A stretch of DNA of 64,000 nucleotides. It comes from Stratiolaelaps scimitus (taxonomy: Eukaryota; Arthropoda; Arachnida; Mesostigmata; Laelapidae). Each line of letters starts with the position of its first letter. The first letter of the stretch is position 1. A program made the translations under genes and the position numbers. This document shows, piece after piece, positions 1-12,861 of the stretch. Location of the stretch: positions 868,001 to 932,000 of the forward strand of contig JABWDB010000008.1 in the NCBI GenBank assembly GCA_019614645.1, read 5' to 3'. Below the pieces are notes generated by a model, which searched no databases, was not told the origin of the DNA, and saw only the letters and a list, made by a program, of their open reading frames with translations.

Positions 1-2234
1 ACCCCATGACGAACGGTCTTAACGAACGCCGTATGCTTCAGTCCGACGCTAACCTCGGCTGTTACCAAGTCGGTGGGAGGAGAGGTGAGCGAGGACTTGC
101 ACGCGCACCCCGGACATCATTTCCGAGCAGTCAGTGAGGCAGAGGATAGAAGGGCATGAGTGAAAGTCGTAACCTCAGACGCTGCTGAACACCGCCCCGT
201 AACGTCCCCGCCATCCGCCCCACTAGCAGGAGGCCGTAATTCAGCTGCTTGACCGGTGGTAGCGTGCAGACCCGCCACGCGCAAGCCAAGCGAGCTGTGA
301 GCGTCACCTTGCGGGACTCCCAAGTGCTTTCGTTCGTGACTCAGCGTCTGCGAGTCGTCTGGCGGTACGAGCGCCCCCGAGTCCAGTTCGTTGGCACACC
401 AGGTGATGGTAGCACGGGAAGACTATCGCAAGCGTAGTGAGGTCCTGAACCTCGGGTCAGGCCGCACTGTCATGAGTGCTCGCAAGAGAAGGACGGGAGT
501 GGCAACGAAGATGGGGCGATGGGGCATCCGCCCTTCTTTTGAGATAACTAACTAACTAGCTCTTCTTCGCAAAATACTCCGTGGCTGGCACTGGATTGAG
601 TAGAGGATGTCATAGCGGCAGATACTTCCCGCGAGACAGGGAGAGCGAAGTTTGATACAGGTGCAATTGAAAGTTTAAGAGCGTGTGTAGATACCGTCCC
701 AGGAAAAGGTGGGGAAACCTCGATGAGTTTCTCAAAATGTGAATACTATTTTCGCAGCAATACTCCTTCTCTTTAACTGGCTGAGACTGGTCTGTATCAA
801 ATTTGATATATGACGGCAGATCTCTGCGTGAAATAAACACTATATATATATTTCTTTTTTTTCTGTTGACAACTTGAGCGATATACGGTACGACGTTTAG
901 CCAACCAATCCGCCGCGCGTCCCTTTAATACTGATATCCTTCTTGTATTGTCGTTTGACGATTATTGCCATCTGCGTGACTATTCCCACGTTTCCACGGG
1001 GTCACTACACTCATTCTTGCCTCAGGAAGTTCGAACAGCGTTCAAAGTAGTCATTATATTTGAGTGAGGTGATGTTTCCAAATAAACAATATTAATAACC
1101 ATAAACGCCGGTCAAGTGAGTTTTCTTTTTAGCAAATTCGTCGTCTCAGTACATGGCGACCTTTTGTGGAAGTCTGCCAAAGCTACACTCATAGGTTCTT
1201 TCCCTATTATTTTTGTTGATGTCATACTCAATCCCAAACGAAGGCCAAACGTATTTCCGCGCAATCCGTATACACCAACCTGTTTCAGGCCAGTAATCCA
1301 GGCAGGTCTCTGCCAGGAGACGGGGCCTTTCATTCCCTTCATGCAGGCTTCCCGAGTCCTTTACTCGCATAATCTTTGTGGTAAATCACCACGTTTCGCC
1401 GACTCGTTTCAACGAGATCCTGACAGCCAATACAGTTCTGCGACGGTGGAGGATTGCGGCGGCAGAAAGCCGAGATGCGTCCAGGTGCACGGGTACACTG
1501 AGGACAAAACCGTCTGAGTCCTTCACGTGCTGGAGTTTGCTACCACAGCGCCAACGCATACGTCCGCTAGACTGTTGTAGTCGGGTGGTCGAATCGAGGA
1601 GTTGAAGGTGGTCCCGCAAGTTGGGTTTCCGGTGACTTTATCTTCGGCAAGGTGCGATTCTATTGTCTGACGCAGCTTTCAGGGTCTCGTCTCTCGATTC
1701 TCTCGAAGAGTGCCGCATACAACTCTATAATACGGCTCTACTCTGCAACCCTGTTACGGCTTCTACTCGAGGCCACATAGGGATATTGGCTGCCTGACTT
1801 CTCGTACTTCTTCTTCTAACACACGAACGCGCACCCACAAATACACGATATTGAGCCATTTGTGCATAATAACGCAACGCGCACTCCCTACCTACCCACG
1901 CCCTGTTGCTGAGTAGGTACTCTTTCTAGGAGTTGCCTTGAAACATTACATCGGTGGCAGGAGGAACAACCTACGGCTTGTTGACGGGAAATTATTGGTA
2001 AACGGTGATATTCATTCTAGTGGTTAATGGTTTCCTGAGATATCGTCGGACAATGGAGTCGATATTGAAGTGAGCTTTCCAAGGCAATGATTATTCACAA
2101 CGCTATTGTCACGAGACGATGGCTGTGATCTTTGACGGGGGTGCTTAGTCATCATGGAAAAAATGAGTAGACTCAATTGTGACTCTATTATTATACGAGA
2201 CCTTTGTATTTTGACTATTATGCAACGGAGTGAT

Positions 2235-2237
<3 letters not shown>
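1..2237. other. No gene seen
   Basis: Moderately GC-rich in the first 500 bases, then mixed. Only short frames occur (up to 133 codons, 1116-1517, with antisense shadows). No family, splice or RNA signal is visible. Confidence 0.5.

Positions 2238-2272
<35 letters not shown>
2238..2272. repeat. (TC)17 microsatellite
   Basis: Pure TC tract. Confidence 0.95.
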
Positions 2273-2275
<3 letters not shown>

Positions 2276-4064
2276 CGTCTGTTGTAATCAAAAACAGCAT
2301 CGCTCCGACGTATGCTTGATTCTATGACAATACAAATCTAGAATACTTAAAATCTATTGTATACTTACTATATAATTCAATAGAATATTACATTCAGAAT
2401 CGTTCTGCCTGGCTATTATTTGCTTGCCTACTATGATTAAGATTATAACTGAACCTAAGAAGTCATGTTTCTAGTATTGGAGATACAAGACTACAATAAC
2501 AGCTTGTCATACCAACGTTCTGCGCACCTACCAGTAATTGGCAGCCGCATGGCAGCTGCAAGATGTTGACGCTGGAGAGAAGGTCCACTGAGCTCATCTC
2601 ATCGAAGCTCAGAAAAGGCGCCCAGCCAACGGGTGGAGCATGTTGACGCAATTGCTCCACCGGAACGTTCTCTGCACGGGCGTGACATATTAGTTGCCAG
2701 CAAGGAGTCGAATCAGGATATTGACGTCTAAGATTTCAACACTCCATGTGGGTGTAGCACCGATCGAGTGCCAGTCAGTTGAGCACGGCAGATTTGGTCT
2801 ACGGTAGGCGGGGCGTTTCCAGAAGGCCCACCAAGATGCCCGTCGCTGTACCCCGTGTTCGGTACCGTTTATTAAACAACACCGATCATTATTTAACTGC
2901 TACAGTTGATCGGCACGAATGCAGCGAATCGACGACATATAAGTGTTGATCCTTGCATTATAACTTTATGTAAATAAACTTTCTTTATATCGTGTGACTC
3001 GTGTACAATGCTGCCATTCTATATTGTACACAGCAACAATCGAGAAGCTAGTTATTTAGTATAGCAGCTGGATTGGGATTGCCTTTGCAAATGTGTCACG
3101 TTGCCACGATATGCGCTATGGGCCCATGAGCAGCTCAAATACGTGAACCGACTAGATTTACGTTGGTTCCGATGTCCGCTCCTATATGTGTAGGTACGAT
3201 TATAAAATTATATATATATATATTATATATATGTATATGTGTTATATATATATATATAGGCGGTGCATTTTCGAGTTAACTTATACGAATAAGTATAGAA
3301 GAAGCTATTGCCTGGCCAGCATATAATATATGCTGATTCGGCTTTTTGACTTAAAAAGCTACCGCGTGTTCGTCCAAACAAGAGTTCTTTTACTCGGAAC
3401 TGTACACAAACGCCTCTTCTTCCACCTGACACCCGGACGATGTCACCTACTCTGCTGTTGGGTAAGGACCAGCCATAGCTAATAGAGGCACAAATAACCT
3501 AACATAAATTTAATTTCTGCATTTCCTATATTGGACAGGTGGCATGAAAGTGGCCAGACAAACTCATATCCATCTACGTATTATACTAAAATCATTCTTA
3601 ACACGAACGACGTCCTGCTAGCTGATCGTTTCACACTTCAAAAAGAGCTGGTTTCGCCTTAACCGCCAGGTCGATAGGAGATTTTAATATGGAAAATATG
3701 CCAAGCTGTTAATACTTCGAGCTTTTCTTTCTTAAGCCGGATTACTAGGTCATGGTCACCGGCGTACGGCGAACCCTGCTTTCGAACGACCCTCGCTTTT
3801 TTTTTCATTCGGACCGATCCATGTGGAACTCCGGCAGCGGATATGACATCCATGATATCCGGGGCTTCAGTTTCGTCAAGGGTCGTGAAGGAAAGTGAAT
3901 TGAGCGGGATCCCATTTGGGCTGGTTAGCAGTGTCCTGGATGTTCCCGCCGTACTCTTCGCTGCAGAGAGGATTTTCACAATGCTGAGAATGGTACAGCA
4001 TGAACAAGGGTGTATTGTTCACACTATCCAATATATGTTCCGCCCAGACCGAGATTCACTGGTT

Positions 4065-4102
<38 letters not shown>

Positions 4103-7100
4103 TGTTCTACGCTAAAAAAAATACTATGTATCTGATTGTTATTATTTGATAACGTGAATAAAACAACGAAGTAAAAAAACTCGCCCAATGCGCTGAAAAG
4201 ACAAAATTTGTCAAAATACAGGTAAACTATGCTTCGCCTCTACGAGTGCGTCTGGTTGTACATATAAAGGGTCGTTTGTCTCACTTACATATATTGGAAG
4301 ACAAGGATTGAGTTTTGCTTGACGCGCCACAAGGAATCCCTAGGGAACGAACGTTCACAGAAAGTACGCGATCTGCCTCGCAAACCTCACATAGAATATC
4401 GTGAAATATACGAAATATATGGGGAGACTGTAGCTGATAATTAAAAATACACTTTCACAATATATTTGAATGTTTGCAGTATTTGTAAATTTAGCGAAGT
4501 TGGTGTAGTAGTAGTCTGAGGAACTCGAGTGACCATAATGAATGGGTGGACTTTCTTGCAACTTCAATACTTCTTCAGGATATGTAATCGCGCACTTCGC
4601 TTGAATGTCTGGCCACAAGTGTGGCAACCTTAGAGCGGGGCATGTCCTCGGGACCTACAGCATCGCGGACAAGCAAAATGTTGGATCGATTCCGAGTGAG
4701 CGTGGTGAGGCTTCGGTTCACACGAATGGATCCACATCTCTTTTTTCCGCAATCGTTTTCCTATAATATGAATAGCCTTTTTGGTCCGACCAACAGTGAC
4801 CCCTTGCTCGTCCTTATTCCCTTAATTACCTCCGTAACCGCATCACCGCGCAAAATTGCTTGTGGCGTTAAATGTCAGGTCATTATTGCAACTAGAAGAA
4901 CGACGTCATTTGTGGAGCTACACTCTCGACCTGCTGGATTCGGGTAGATACTTATAATAGTATTTTCACATACATGAGATCGGCCAGCGAGAGGATATTG
5001 GGCTTACTCCATCTCTCCTCCTTTACCTCTTCCAACTTCGCCTTGCGATCGAAGAGCGGACATCTCTCTTTCTCTCCATTGAGGTTTCAAGGGATTTCAC
5101 AAAACGTCGTCGGCAAATACCGAATTACCTCCTTTACAGGATGATTCGATGACGTGGAGCTTTGAATGAAATCGGCGAATGATGGCGAACAGCCCGTTCG
5201 TGTGGGACGGCAAATTACCCCGAAGGTAATGAAAACATATTGACCATGGAACGCCCCATGCTATTCAAGTTGTCTCCAGAGTCCGCTCTCGATTCCGCTG
5301 TATTTCCTTATCGAGGTAGAGATGAGTATATGGAGCCGTCTTAAACAGCCGTGCTCAGATCCGCCATTCAGATGTCTGAAGCAGTAGCGACGTTGACTTA
5401 TGTTTTGGTGTGCGAGCAGGAATGAATACAATTCGCCGGTACTAACTTCAGACCAATAAATGAGGGTAGGCCATTCAGCGGCATCGTATTTTGCCGGGGA
5501 CGGTAGACAGACAGACATACTGCGGCTGAGCACATCTAAGTAATTTTGCTAAACATTTAATAGCACTGACGTGGATACAAGGGCACATCTGTATCTTGTC
5601 GCTACCCATCAACAGACGGACTTGGAGTAGTTATTCGAGTTAGTGCGACTTTGCCAACTGATAGGCATTCCTGTGCCCGGCGTTTGTCGAGGGTGAACAC
5701 ACGGCGCAGTTAGCCGTTTTTTTTTGGTCTATTCAACACCATATACTATAATGTACATGATCGGAGCATCAATGTAAAGCCCTGTGGAAAACCAAGAGGC
5801 GAACAATTTACATAAAGATAGATTTTATGCCTCTCATAACTAAAGAACAGTTTCGGTACGAAAGCTGGCACAAACGAGGAGCTGGCCGCCATAAGCGAAT
5901 TCAATATCAAATAAATAGCCATAAACCAAAGCCATGCTATATGAGGCTGCTGAAATGGACTGAGGTTCTCTTTAGCTATATCTTGATTCACTTTCATATC
6001 TTGTCTGTATTTTTTCACCAGGCCGTGGGATGATTAGATGAATCAATGTATCCGTCATTCGTAGCAGATGGAATCGTTCCTGAGATTTTAGTAACGACCG
6101 TTATGTATTCTGCCATGTACAATGTATTATACTATGTAAACAGCAACACCGAGTTCTCTCCAGCGAGCGTCAACACCGACTATACATTAAACAGAGTGTG
6201 CGGGCAGCGCAGAGTTCAATATAAACGAAGGGAGACGCGACAACAATGTCATATCGAACTGGATTTCACAGGGGATTTTTGTCCCTTGTGTGGCGGTACA
6301 AGATTCGTTTGAATGACTTCCCGTGACGAATCTTGCCGTTAGCTCTGAGCTAGAAGCTCGTATCATAATATATATACACGGACTATAATGTAACAGGCTG
6401 CATCGGTGATATGGCAATTCCTCGCCAATTAATAGCACTATACATTGAGTGAAATTGCGATACCTCTACGGCGCCGTTTAAGAGTGTATTTAGATCATTA
6501 TCGTTACGGGACTTTGCTTTCGAAACCTCTGTTGTGTAATTTCTAGCTTTCGAATTAGACAATTGTATGTACAATGGTATATATGCTAACATATCTGTAT
6601 CACTATCGAAACTAACAAACGCTACCTATAACAAAAGCTTGCCATCAATCGTTCGCAACTCAACTTTCCGAGAACTGTTAACACCATTGGAAGTTCAGAG
6701 CAAAATTCGATCAAGATTAGAGAAAATGCTGTGTCGGTGCCCTTCTCTGTTTTCATTCGAATGCTGCAGGACAGCACTGACTGGGATGGTGGCCGAAAGT
6801 AAAACACGATCAAAACGCTGGAAATTAATGGTTACCTTTGGGCCGAACCTCGTCGGATCGTTAGATCGAGATGAGTTAGCAAATGATCATATTAAGGCGA
6901 TATAATCGCCCACCTTACGTTCAAATGAATGGCGATTTGTGAGGGTATTTGCCATGAGAATGGACTAATCAGGATCTTCCTTCTATTTCGAGTTCAGTGG
7001 AGACAGCCCTCTGTTATCAAATGCGATGCGTTCTTAAACATAAGCGTCAAACTCGTCGTTTGAACACGGGTTATTCATTCCGACTGTTTCGGTCACCAAA

Positions 7101-8300
7101 CGAATGATGTTGAAAAAACGGGCTCTTTAAACGCTGCTCTTGGAACCCTGAATGAATGCATGCTCGATGATCATTATATTGCAATTATATATTATCGAAG
7201 ATTATAATTGATATGTATACATATATATATATATATATACTGGAACATGTATTACTTTACTAATGTATGGAATTCACTCCGCCAAAGCGACTCCCCAGAT
7301 ATTAAAGGCAAATATTCCCCAGTGTGACCACGCGAATAGCACAGGGCGTTGCTAGTCAACGGCAGCGGTGCGATATACCCCCACGAAACTACGCCGTCGC
7401 CAAACAAAGATGCCCCCCGGATCGTTACGAACGAACTTCCCGGAAAACGTTTGCAAGTCCTTAAGTAGCATCCGCCGAAGTCGCGTCAAGCTTCAGATAG
7501 TGCCGGATTTGAATCCTTCCCGTGCATCATCTCTCTACTGGTCGTCGAGATCTTTGCCAACGGTTGCGACGGATGCAGACGGCTGAGTGGGACGTTCTCA
7601 AACCAATAGAGCCCTCTTTGCTTTTCGAGGAAAGATGAACATTTGTGAAAGGCTGCAGAAAACAAATCCTCGAGATGCGAGTGCCAGCGTCGTCTCTGCC
7701 GTTTCCACCGCTGCTGTGGCCTGCTTTTTGCGGTGATTTGAGTGGTAAGACATTGCTTTTAGCGTCCGCCTGCTGAACTGCGGCATGAACAGACTGCCAC
7801 GCAAGCTGTCGTAGCAAACAGAGGGATCATTGGAAATGTCTACCTTCTCAAGTCAGAAATAAGCTAATCAAGCCAATTGCAAAAAGGGCCACTGACGCTT
7901 GGTATTATGTTCACTTATTGTATAATCATCATCATTATCATCATTATACTAATAATTATTATTATTATTAGTAGTTGTCGCATTCCGCCATCCACTGGAT
8001 GGCTATCCTAGATATTCAATATTAATTATTGAACTCCTAGTCAAAATAATCCAAATGCGAAATCTGTGTGAGATGGATTTTACTTTTTGTATTATTAACC
8101 CTAGTCCGAAGGCAGTCCGGCTCAAACCAGCGAATATTAGCTTCACATCGATAGTCAAGGGGGAAACTCAAAATGGCTCATTTGAGTTCATTAGTTAATA
8201 ATTAATTCACTAATTATAATATCAATCTAACATCCAACATGAGTTCCGCTTTATATGATGTAATTTCTCTCATTCATTTACGAACTCGCTTAATTCCATT
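2273..8300. other. No gene seen; AT-rich with microsatellites
   Basis: Impure (TA)n tracts at 3208-3258, 4069-4100 and 7220-7239, and ATT/ATC triplets at 7927-7975. Minus-strand frames at 5261-5533 and 7527-7817 look no better than chance. Confidence 0.5.
4069..4100. repeat. (AT)16 microsatellite
   Basis: Pure AT tract; it produces a false Ile-Tyr repeat frame. Confidence 0.95.
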
Positions 8301-8401
8301 TGTTACGTCGCCATCCATCCAAGCTTTTCTTGGTTCAACATCTATACCTACACATGCTCTATTCAGTCTACCAATTCTGGATAGAGCATCATGTCGTGTT
8401 C

Positions 8402-8800
8402 ATGTCATCGTCATTGGCGCCGACTGAGCGTTCGGCCCTGCTGTTGCAGGATATCGCCATCGCCTGGGTGTCGCTGTATCAGGCTCTCGACGACAAACAT
8501 CACGTTACCATTGGCCGCAGTCGCCTCCGTATTTGGAAATACGGAGCGGCCGTATCTGTGGACAGCTACGCAACGACAGATCGACTGGGCGAATCGTTCG
8601 CATCCGTTGGTAGAACTCTGCCCCCTTCAACGTTGACTCGCGTAATCAGAACCGCGAGATCCGACGAACTTTGCCGTGTTCGGACTCAGCTGGTGGATGT
8701 TACCATTTCTGGTGGTGACTGTGCTGGTGGCGCTGGTTGTTTCGTCGCGGCGAACGGTCGTTTAAATCGATCACCGTGTCCGTATAGCGATCATCACTAA
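8402..8800 (+). CDS. Open frame in GC-rich patch, unrecognised
   Basis: A 132-codon frame starts at an in-frame ATG (8402), and another ATG exists at 8354. It reads LAPTERSALLLQDIAIAWVS, then a mixed globular-looking composition, and stops at 8798-8800. The patch at 8410-8760 is GC-richer than its AT-rich flanks. No signal peptide, family motif or convincing splice site was seen. It could be an exon fragment or chance. Confidence 0.2.
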   Translation: MSSSLAPTERSALLLQDIAIAWVSLYQALDDKHHVTIGRSRLRIWKYGAAVSVDSYATTDRLGESFASVGRTLPPSTLTRVIRTARSDELCRVRTQLVDVTISGGDCAGGAGCFVAANGRLNRSPCPYSDHH

Positions 8801-10192
8801 AGAGATCCTCTGAATGGATACGGCGCACAAACACACAGATGCGTAACATATACATCCTCCATCTCACATCTATTGTATACTTATATATGTATATATATAA
8901 AGTTTGCCGCTTCTTAACCTTCATCTCTCATATCGCGCGCACTCTCAATGCGGTGGTAAGCGTCGCGACGGTACGCTGAGATGCAACAAGATGATACGAA
9001 TAGAGTATTTTGCCGCGAGACGGCGCCGCGATCCTCTGCCGTTATCCTAGTCGTTTTCGTTATTGTCGGTGCCGGCGCTCGCTCCTTCAGATGTCACTAT
9101 CACGATATTGTTAGATATGGTACGCTCTGTGGAGATGGCGTCGAACGTCAGACGTTATGGCTTCGCGTTTGATCGTGGCGATTGCTACTTGAAGCTTATA
9201 TGGAGCGAGTCCTACATGCTTCATTGTGATAGGTGCCAGCAGCGTTGACTGAAAGAATGACGCTGATTCGTGCGCCAAAAGAAAACCCATCGTCAGTGCT
9301 TCCTCACTGGTGTTACCCTTGTCGACCGATCATACCATGACCAAACAGCACCGAGCACACAGCGCGTATGAGGCCGTTCCAGCAAAAAGCAATGGATGAC
9401 TACTGAACGCGTCAATGAAAGCTGCGCGATGTCAGCAGGTGAGGCGGGATCTCGCACAGCGCGAAACTTCCGTTGAGCACAGGGGCACTATATTGATGTG
9501 GCCGACAGTTATAAGGCGAGTATGTTTGTTCATGATAAGCCCCAGTTACCGCTATAGCGATTACGTTACCGTGAACAGACTAAATGAATAAATGGCAGAT
9601 AAATCCTTGATTTAGCCACCGTTGTAACCGTTGTGCAGCTACCGACCAACCCATTAAATGGTATCACGTGCAAAACAGAATTTGATTTTCAAATAGAAGC
9701 CGAACAACATATAGGGTACGATAATCAGTCGTAATTGAAAGGAGCAACAAAAATAATGTAACTAATCAGTGTACAGATGTCGGGACAATGAAGCCTAGCA
9801 ATCCTATCGCACAGTCATTCGTAAAGAGCAATTAGCAACTGTCGTAAGCTATTCACAGCTGAGCACACCCAGCAGCTGAACACTGAACTTGATCAATAGA
9901 AGAGAGAAACGACACTTGAAAACATACGTATACAATAGACGAAAGCTATTAAACTATTCAATTTGCTAATTGCTTTGTGCCCATGAAACAGGCCCATGAA
10001 AACTCGGCCGAAGAAAGCTCTCTCGCGGTTAGTATAACAGTCCGCAACGACTGGTGAAATCTACGACGAACTTCATTCGATTGGATATGGAACTCTGTGC
10101 TGTGGAATAGTTGGACAGATGCCGAGGACGAACGGAACAAGATTAGTAGTTGTGGTCCCTTTGAAATTTCACAGGAGTGATACCTGAAATGT

Positions 10193-10372
10193 GCTCGGGC
10201 TGACTCTCAGCCTTGAACATTTAACGTCCACGATATTAGTTTTGGATTGCTTCGTACGAGGGACCCCTAAATGCAAGTGTGCACCGGTGCAGATCGAACC
10301 TGTTCACCTACGTGTCTCCTCCGGTTGCAAGGCGCGCACACGAATGCAGCACGCCATCGGGCTCGACACGAC
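10193..10372 (-). mobile_element. SINE-like element, near full length copy
   Basis: On the minus strand it starts GTCGAGCCCGATGGCGTGC and contains a good box B core (GGTTCGATCTGC, about 10288-10300). It then carries the family body up to the GGCTGAGAGTCAGCCCGAG 3' segment. No clear target-site duplication was found, so it is older than the 28.6-kb copy. Confidence 0.7.
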
Positions 10373-11282
10373 CTAACAGGGTGTTAACCTAAAAACACCA
10401 TGAAAGAGATACACGCATACCCATGCTGATTTATCGCTATGGACACAATCGCGTGGCCGGCAAAGGAAATCGCCCGTGTTGGACATCGGAGCAAGAAAAA
10501 CAATTGGTTAATTCAACCGGGCCATCGTCACCTACACGCCACAGCAGAGGTAGGAGAGAAGGGTTGTAAAAAGAATGACGGGTAAACATCATTATAACTA
10601 ATCAGGCCAGGTGGGCGTATTCTTCCTCCTTGGGACCATGCGACCCTCGCGACGGGACTCGTCTCTCTGCAAAAAATGACCGAGTTCAACTGTTGAATCC
10701 ACGTTCTCTCAGTGTATCCAGTCGACAAAGAGTGGGGTACAGCTGGGGAGGAGCGGCTCCAGCTTGGATAGTGGAGTTGGCGCATTCAGCTCAGGGGGTA
10801 GCTACAAAAAAAGCGTTTCCGTTCACCACAATGGACTGGTAGATTGGACATTTCAACGGAGTCAATAGTCGCTTTGTTTCATGTCAATCCTCTTCTTTTG
10901 TTTTTGTGGAATCCCTTACCCTTTAAATAGCATCTGCGTGCCTTTACTTCGTGCAGCATGAGAAATGGTTATTTGTGAACTGATGAGTCAGTTTGAATTT
11001 CATCGGCTCTGCTTTTTTATGAATGTAACTATCAACTACAACTGGCCTGCGGTCGCATGTGAGGTCATTGTCGTGAGGCGAATTCCCGCCTTCAAGTTGG
11101 AACACAGATAGATTTAATACCTCGCTGGCTATTGATTGACAACAACTACTCTGTGGTGATCAGCAAGGGTGGACGTTAGGAGAAAATCGACCAGGCGGAC
11201 GTTGGGCCAAATCGACCCGAGAGATAATTGCCGTTAAGACAATATCTCAATATGAAAACTGTGCCCTGTTACCCTACACCCC

Positions 11283-11315
11283 GGGGGTCGCAGGTTCGAT
11301 CCCCGTGAGGTGCCG
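11283..11315 (+). repeat. Isolated tRNA T-arm-like box B
   Basis: GGTCGCAGGTTCGATCCCC is a consensus box B and T loop, and GAGGTGCC follows like a 3' acceptor strand. The preceding 70 nt do not supply a matching 5' acceptor, D arm or anticodon arm. It is probably a SINE or tRNA fragment. Confidence 0.3.
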
Positions 11316-12223
11316 CACTCAGTTCAATATAAAGCTTGCTGCTGAGGGTTGCTTTCGCTAAATACTACATATTACCTCGTATTTACATGGTGTGCAGAAC
11401 ACCTTCTTTAAAGCTGTGTCTTATTTGCACAGTGTGACATACGTTTAGATAATAATATATATATATATATATATGATAATAATATGATGTTTCGTTACCA
11501 TATACTAAATTCACAGTTCCATATTATCAATCTTGTTCGGCGGTCTCCACTTGAAACCCGTCGATTTAGTCAATCACCGGTAGAAGGAGCTTCTTCGCAT
11601 CACGCCGGTGCCAATGCAATTCGACCATGTCACATATTTGACTACCATCACCAGTAATCCCAACTGTAGATTGGATATAGCACAAGACAGCGTTTTCGCA
11701 AGAATTGGCATTACGGCACAAACCGGTTGGCCTAGACAGGTTCACTACCGTTGCACAATTCTTCCTCTGGCTGTTCACAATTCTCATCGTTTGAGAGAAT
11801 ACAGCATACATTTTTAAACATCTGAAACTGTTCACATACCTACCACTCAACATGAGTGATTATATAATTAAAGGAAAATTACAATAAAAAACAGATCTCG
11901 TCAATCATTGACGCGCCATAGTGGCCTTGTTCATCTAATGATTACGTCGTCTAGGTACGAACACTGAAGCGTAGTCGGTCAAGCGGTCACTCGAGAAAGC
12001 AGGTGCTGTGAATTTACATGGTATAGCCGACTCGTGGCCCATTTGAGACAGTTGTCGAATGACGGACGTAAGACGATAAAACCTTGAGTACGCATTAGTC
12101 TCTATCATATGGTACAATCATTGTTATGATGTAGTGACAGTAGCTGAACGCTGGCACAAGTTCTTTAAACATTGAAAATGCCTGTAGGAATAACTATATG
12201 TATTACAAATTTGACTACCAGTA

Positions 12224-12262
12224 ATAGTAGTAATAATAATAATAATAATAATAATAATAGTA
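12224..12262. repeat. (TAA)n microsatellite
   Basis: Mostly pure TAA units. Similar shorter tracts occur at about 30697-30721, 32338-32362, 7955-7970 and 39879-39895. Confidence 0.9.
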
Positions 12263-12843
12263 ATTATACTAACGAAACGCAGAAATAGTTTAGTCAGGTT
12301 TCTTTGATGTTTTGAGATGGAAAATTCTGTGGGCCTCTAGTTTCTTTAAGTGGCCCCGTAGCTCAGGCACTGATGCGCTGATCCTCGTCGGGCATCAGCA
12401 ATTGGCGCGTAAAAATAATGTTAGTACACTTAAAACGGGTATCCCCACTTGGTGCTCTTTGTCTCAAATGCGGTCAAAAGCGAGAGAGTCTCCACAGTGT
12501 GGTTACAAACTGCCGACGAGACCCCACGCCACAGATGCAGTGATCTCCTTCCTCCGGCTCTGGGTGCACAGTCCATAAATACATACATAAATACGCCTTG
12601 TTAGCGGTTGCACACGAAGAGACGAAGGAGCACATCATGTTGAGTACACGAACGATTTTACGAATCAGTGGCCAGATGCGACGTTCATAAGGGAGCCAGT
12701 GTGTACGGCGACTTTGTGTAGAAGGATTTTCTTCGCTATTTCGCGTGTCTGCGTGTGAGGTCACCTCCCATCCCACTGAGGGGTCGGATTCACTTGCTAC
12801 CGGGTAAGAATGAGATCGTCTGTCACCCGCAGATCTCCCTAGA

Positions 12844-12861
12844 GCTAGCTAGCTAGCTAGC
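12844..12861. repeat. (GCTA)n tetranucleotide
   Basis: About 4.5 units of GCTA, itself palindromic as CTAG/GCTAGC. Confidence 0.9.

Noticed and set aside
5261..5533. Minus-strand 90-codon frame as a transposase fragment
   Set aside because: No catalytic motif or terminal inverted repeats could be seen.
11230..11320. Functional tRNA gene ending in GAGGTGCC
   Set aside because: Only the T arm and one acceptor strand are present; the 5' half is missing.
12348..12450. tRNA-like GGCCCCGTAGCTCAGGCAC start
   Set aside because: The D-arm-like start is good, but no anticodon arm, T arm or acceptor match follows. Only a weak GGTATCCCC box B-like string is present.
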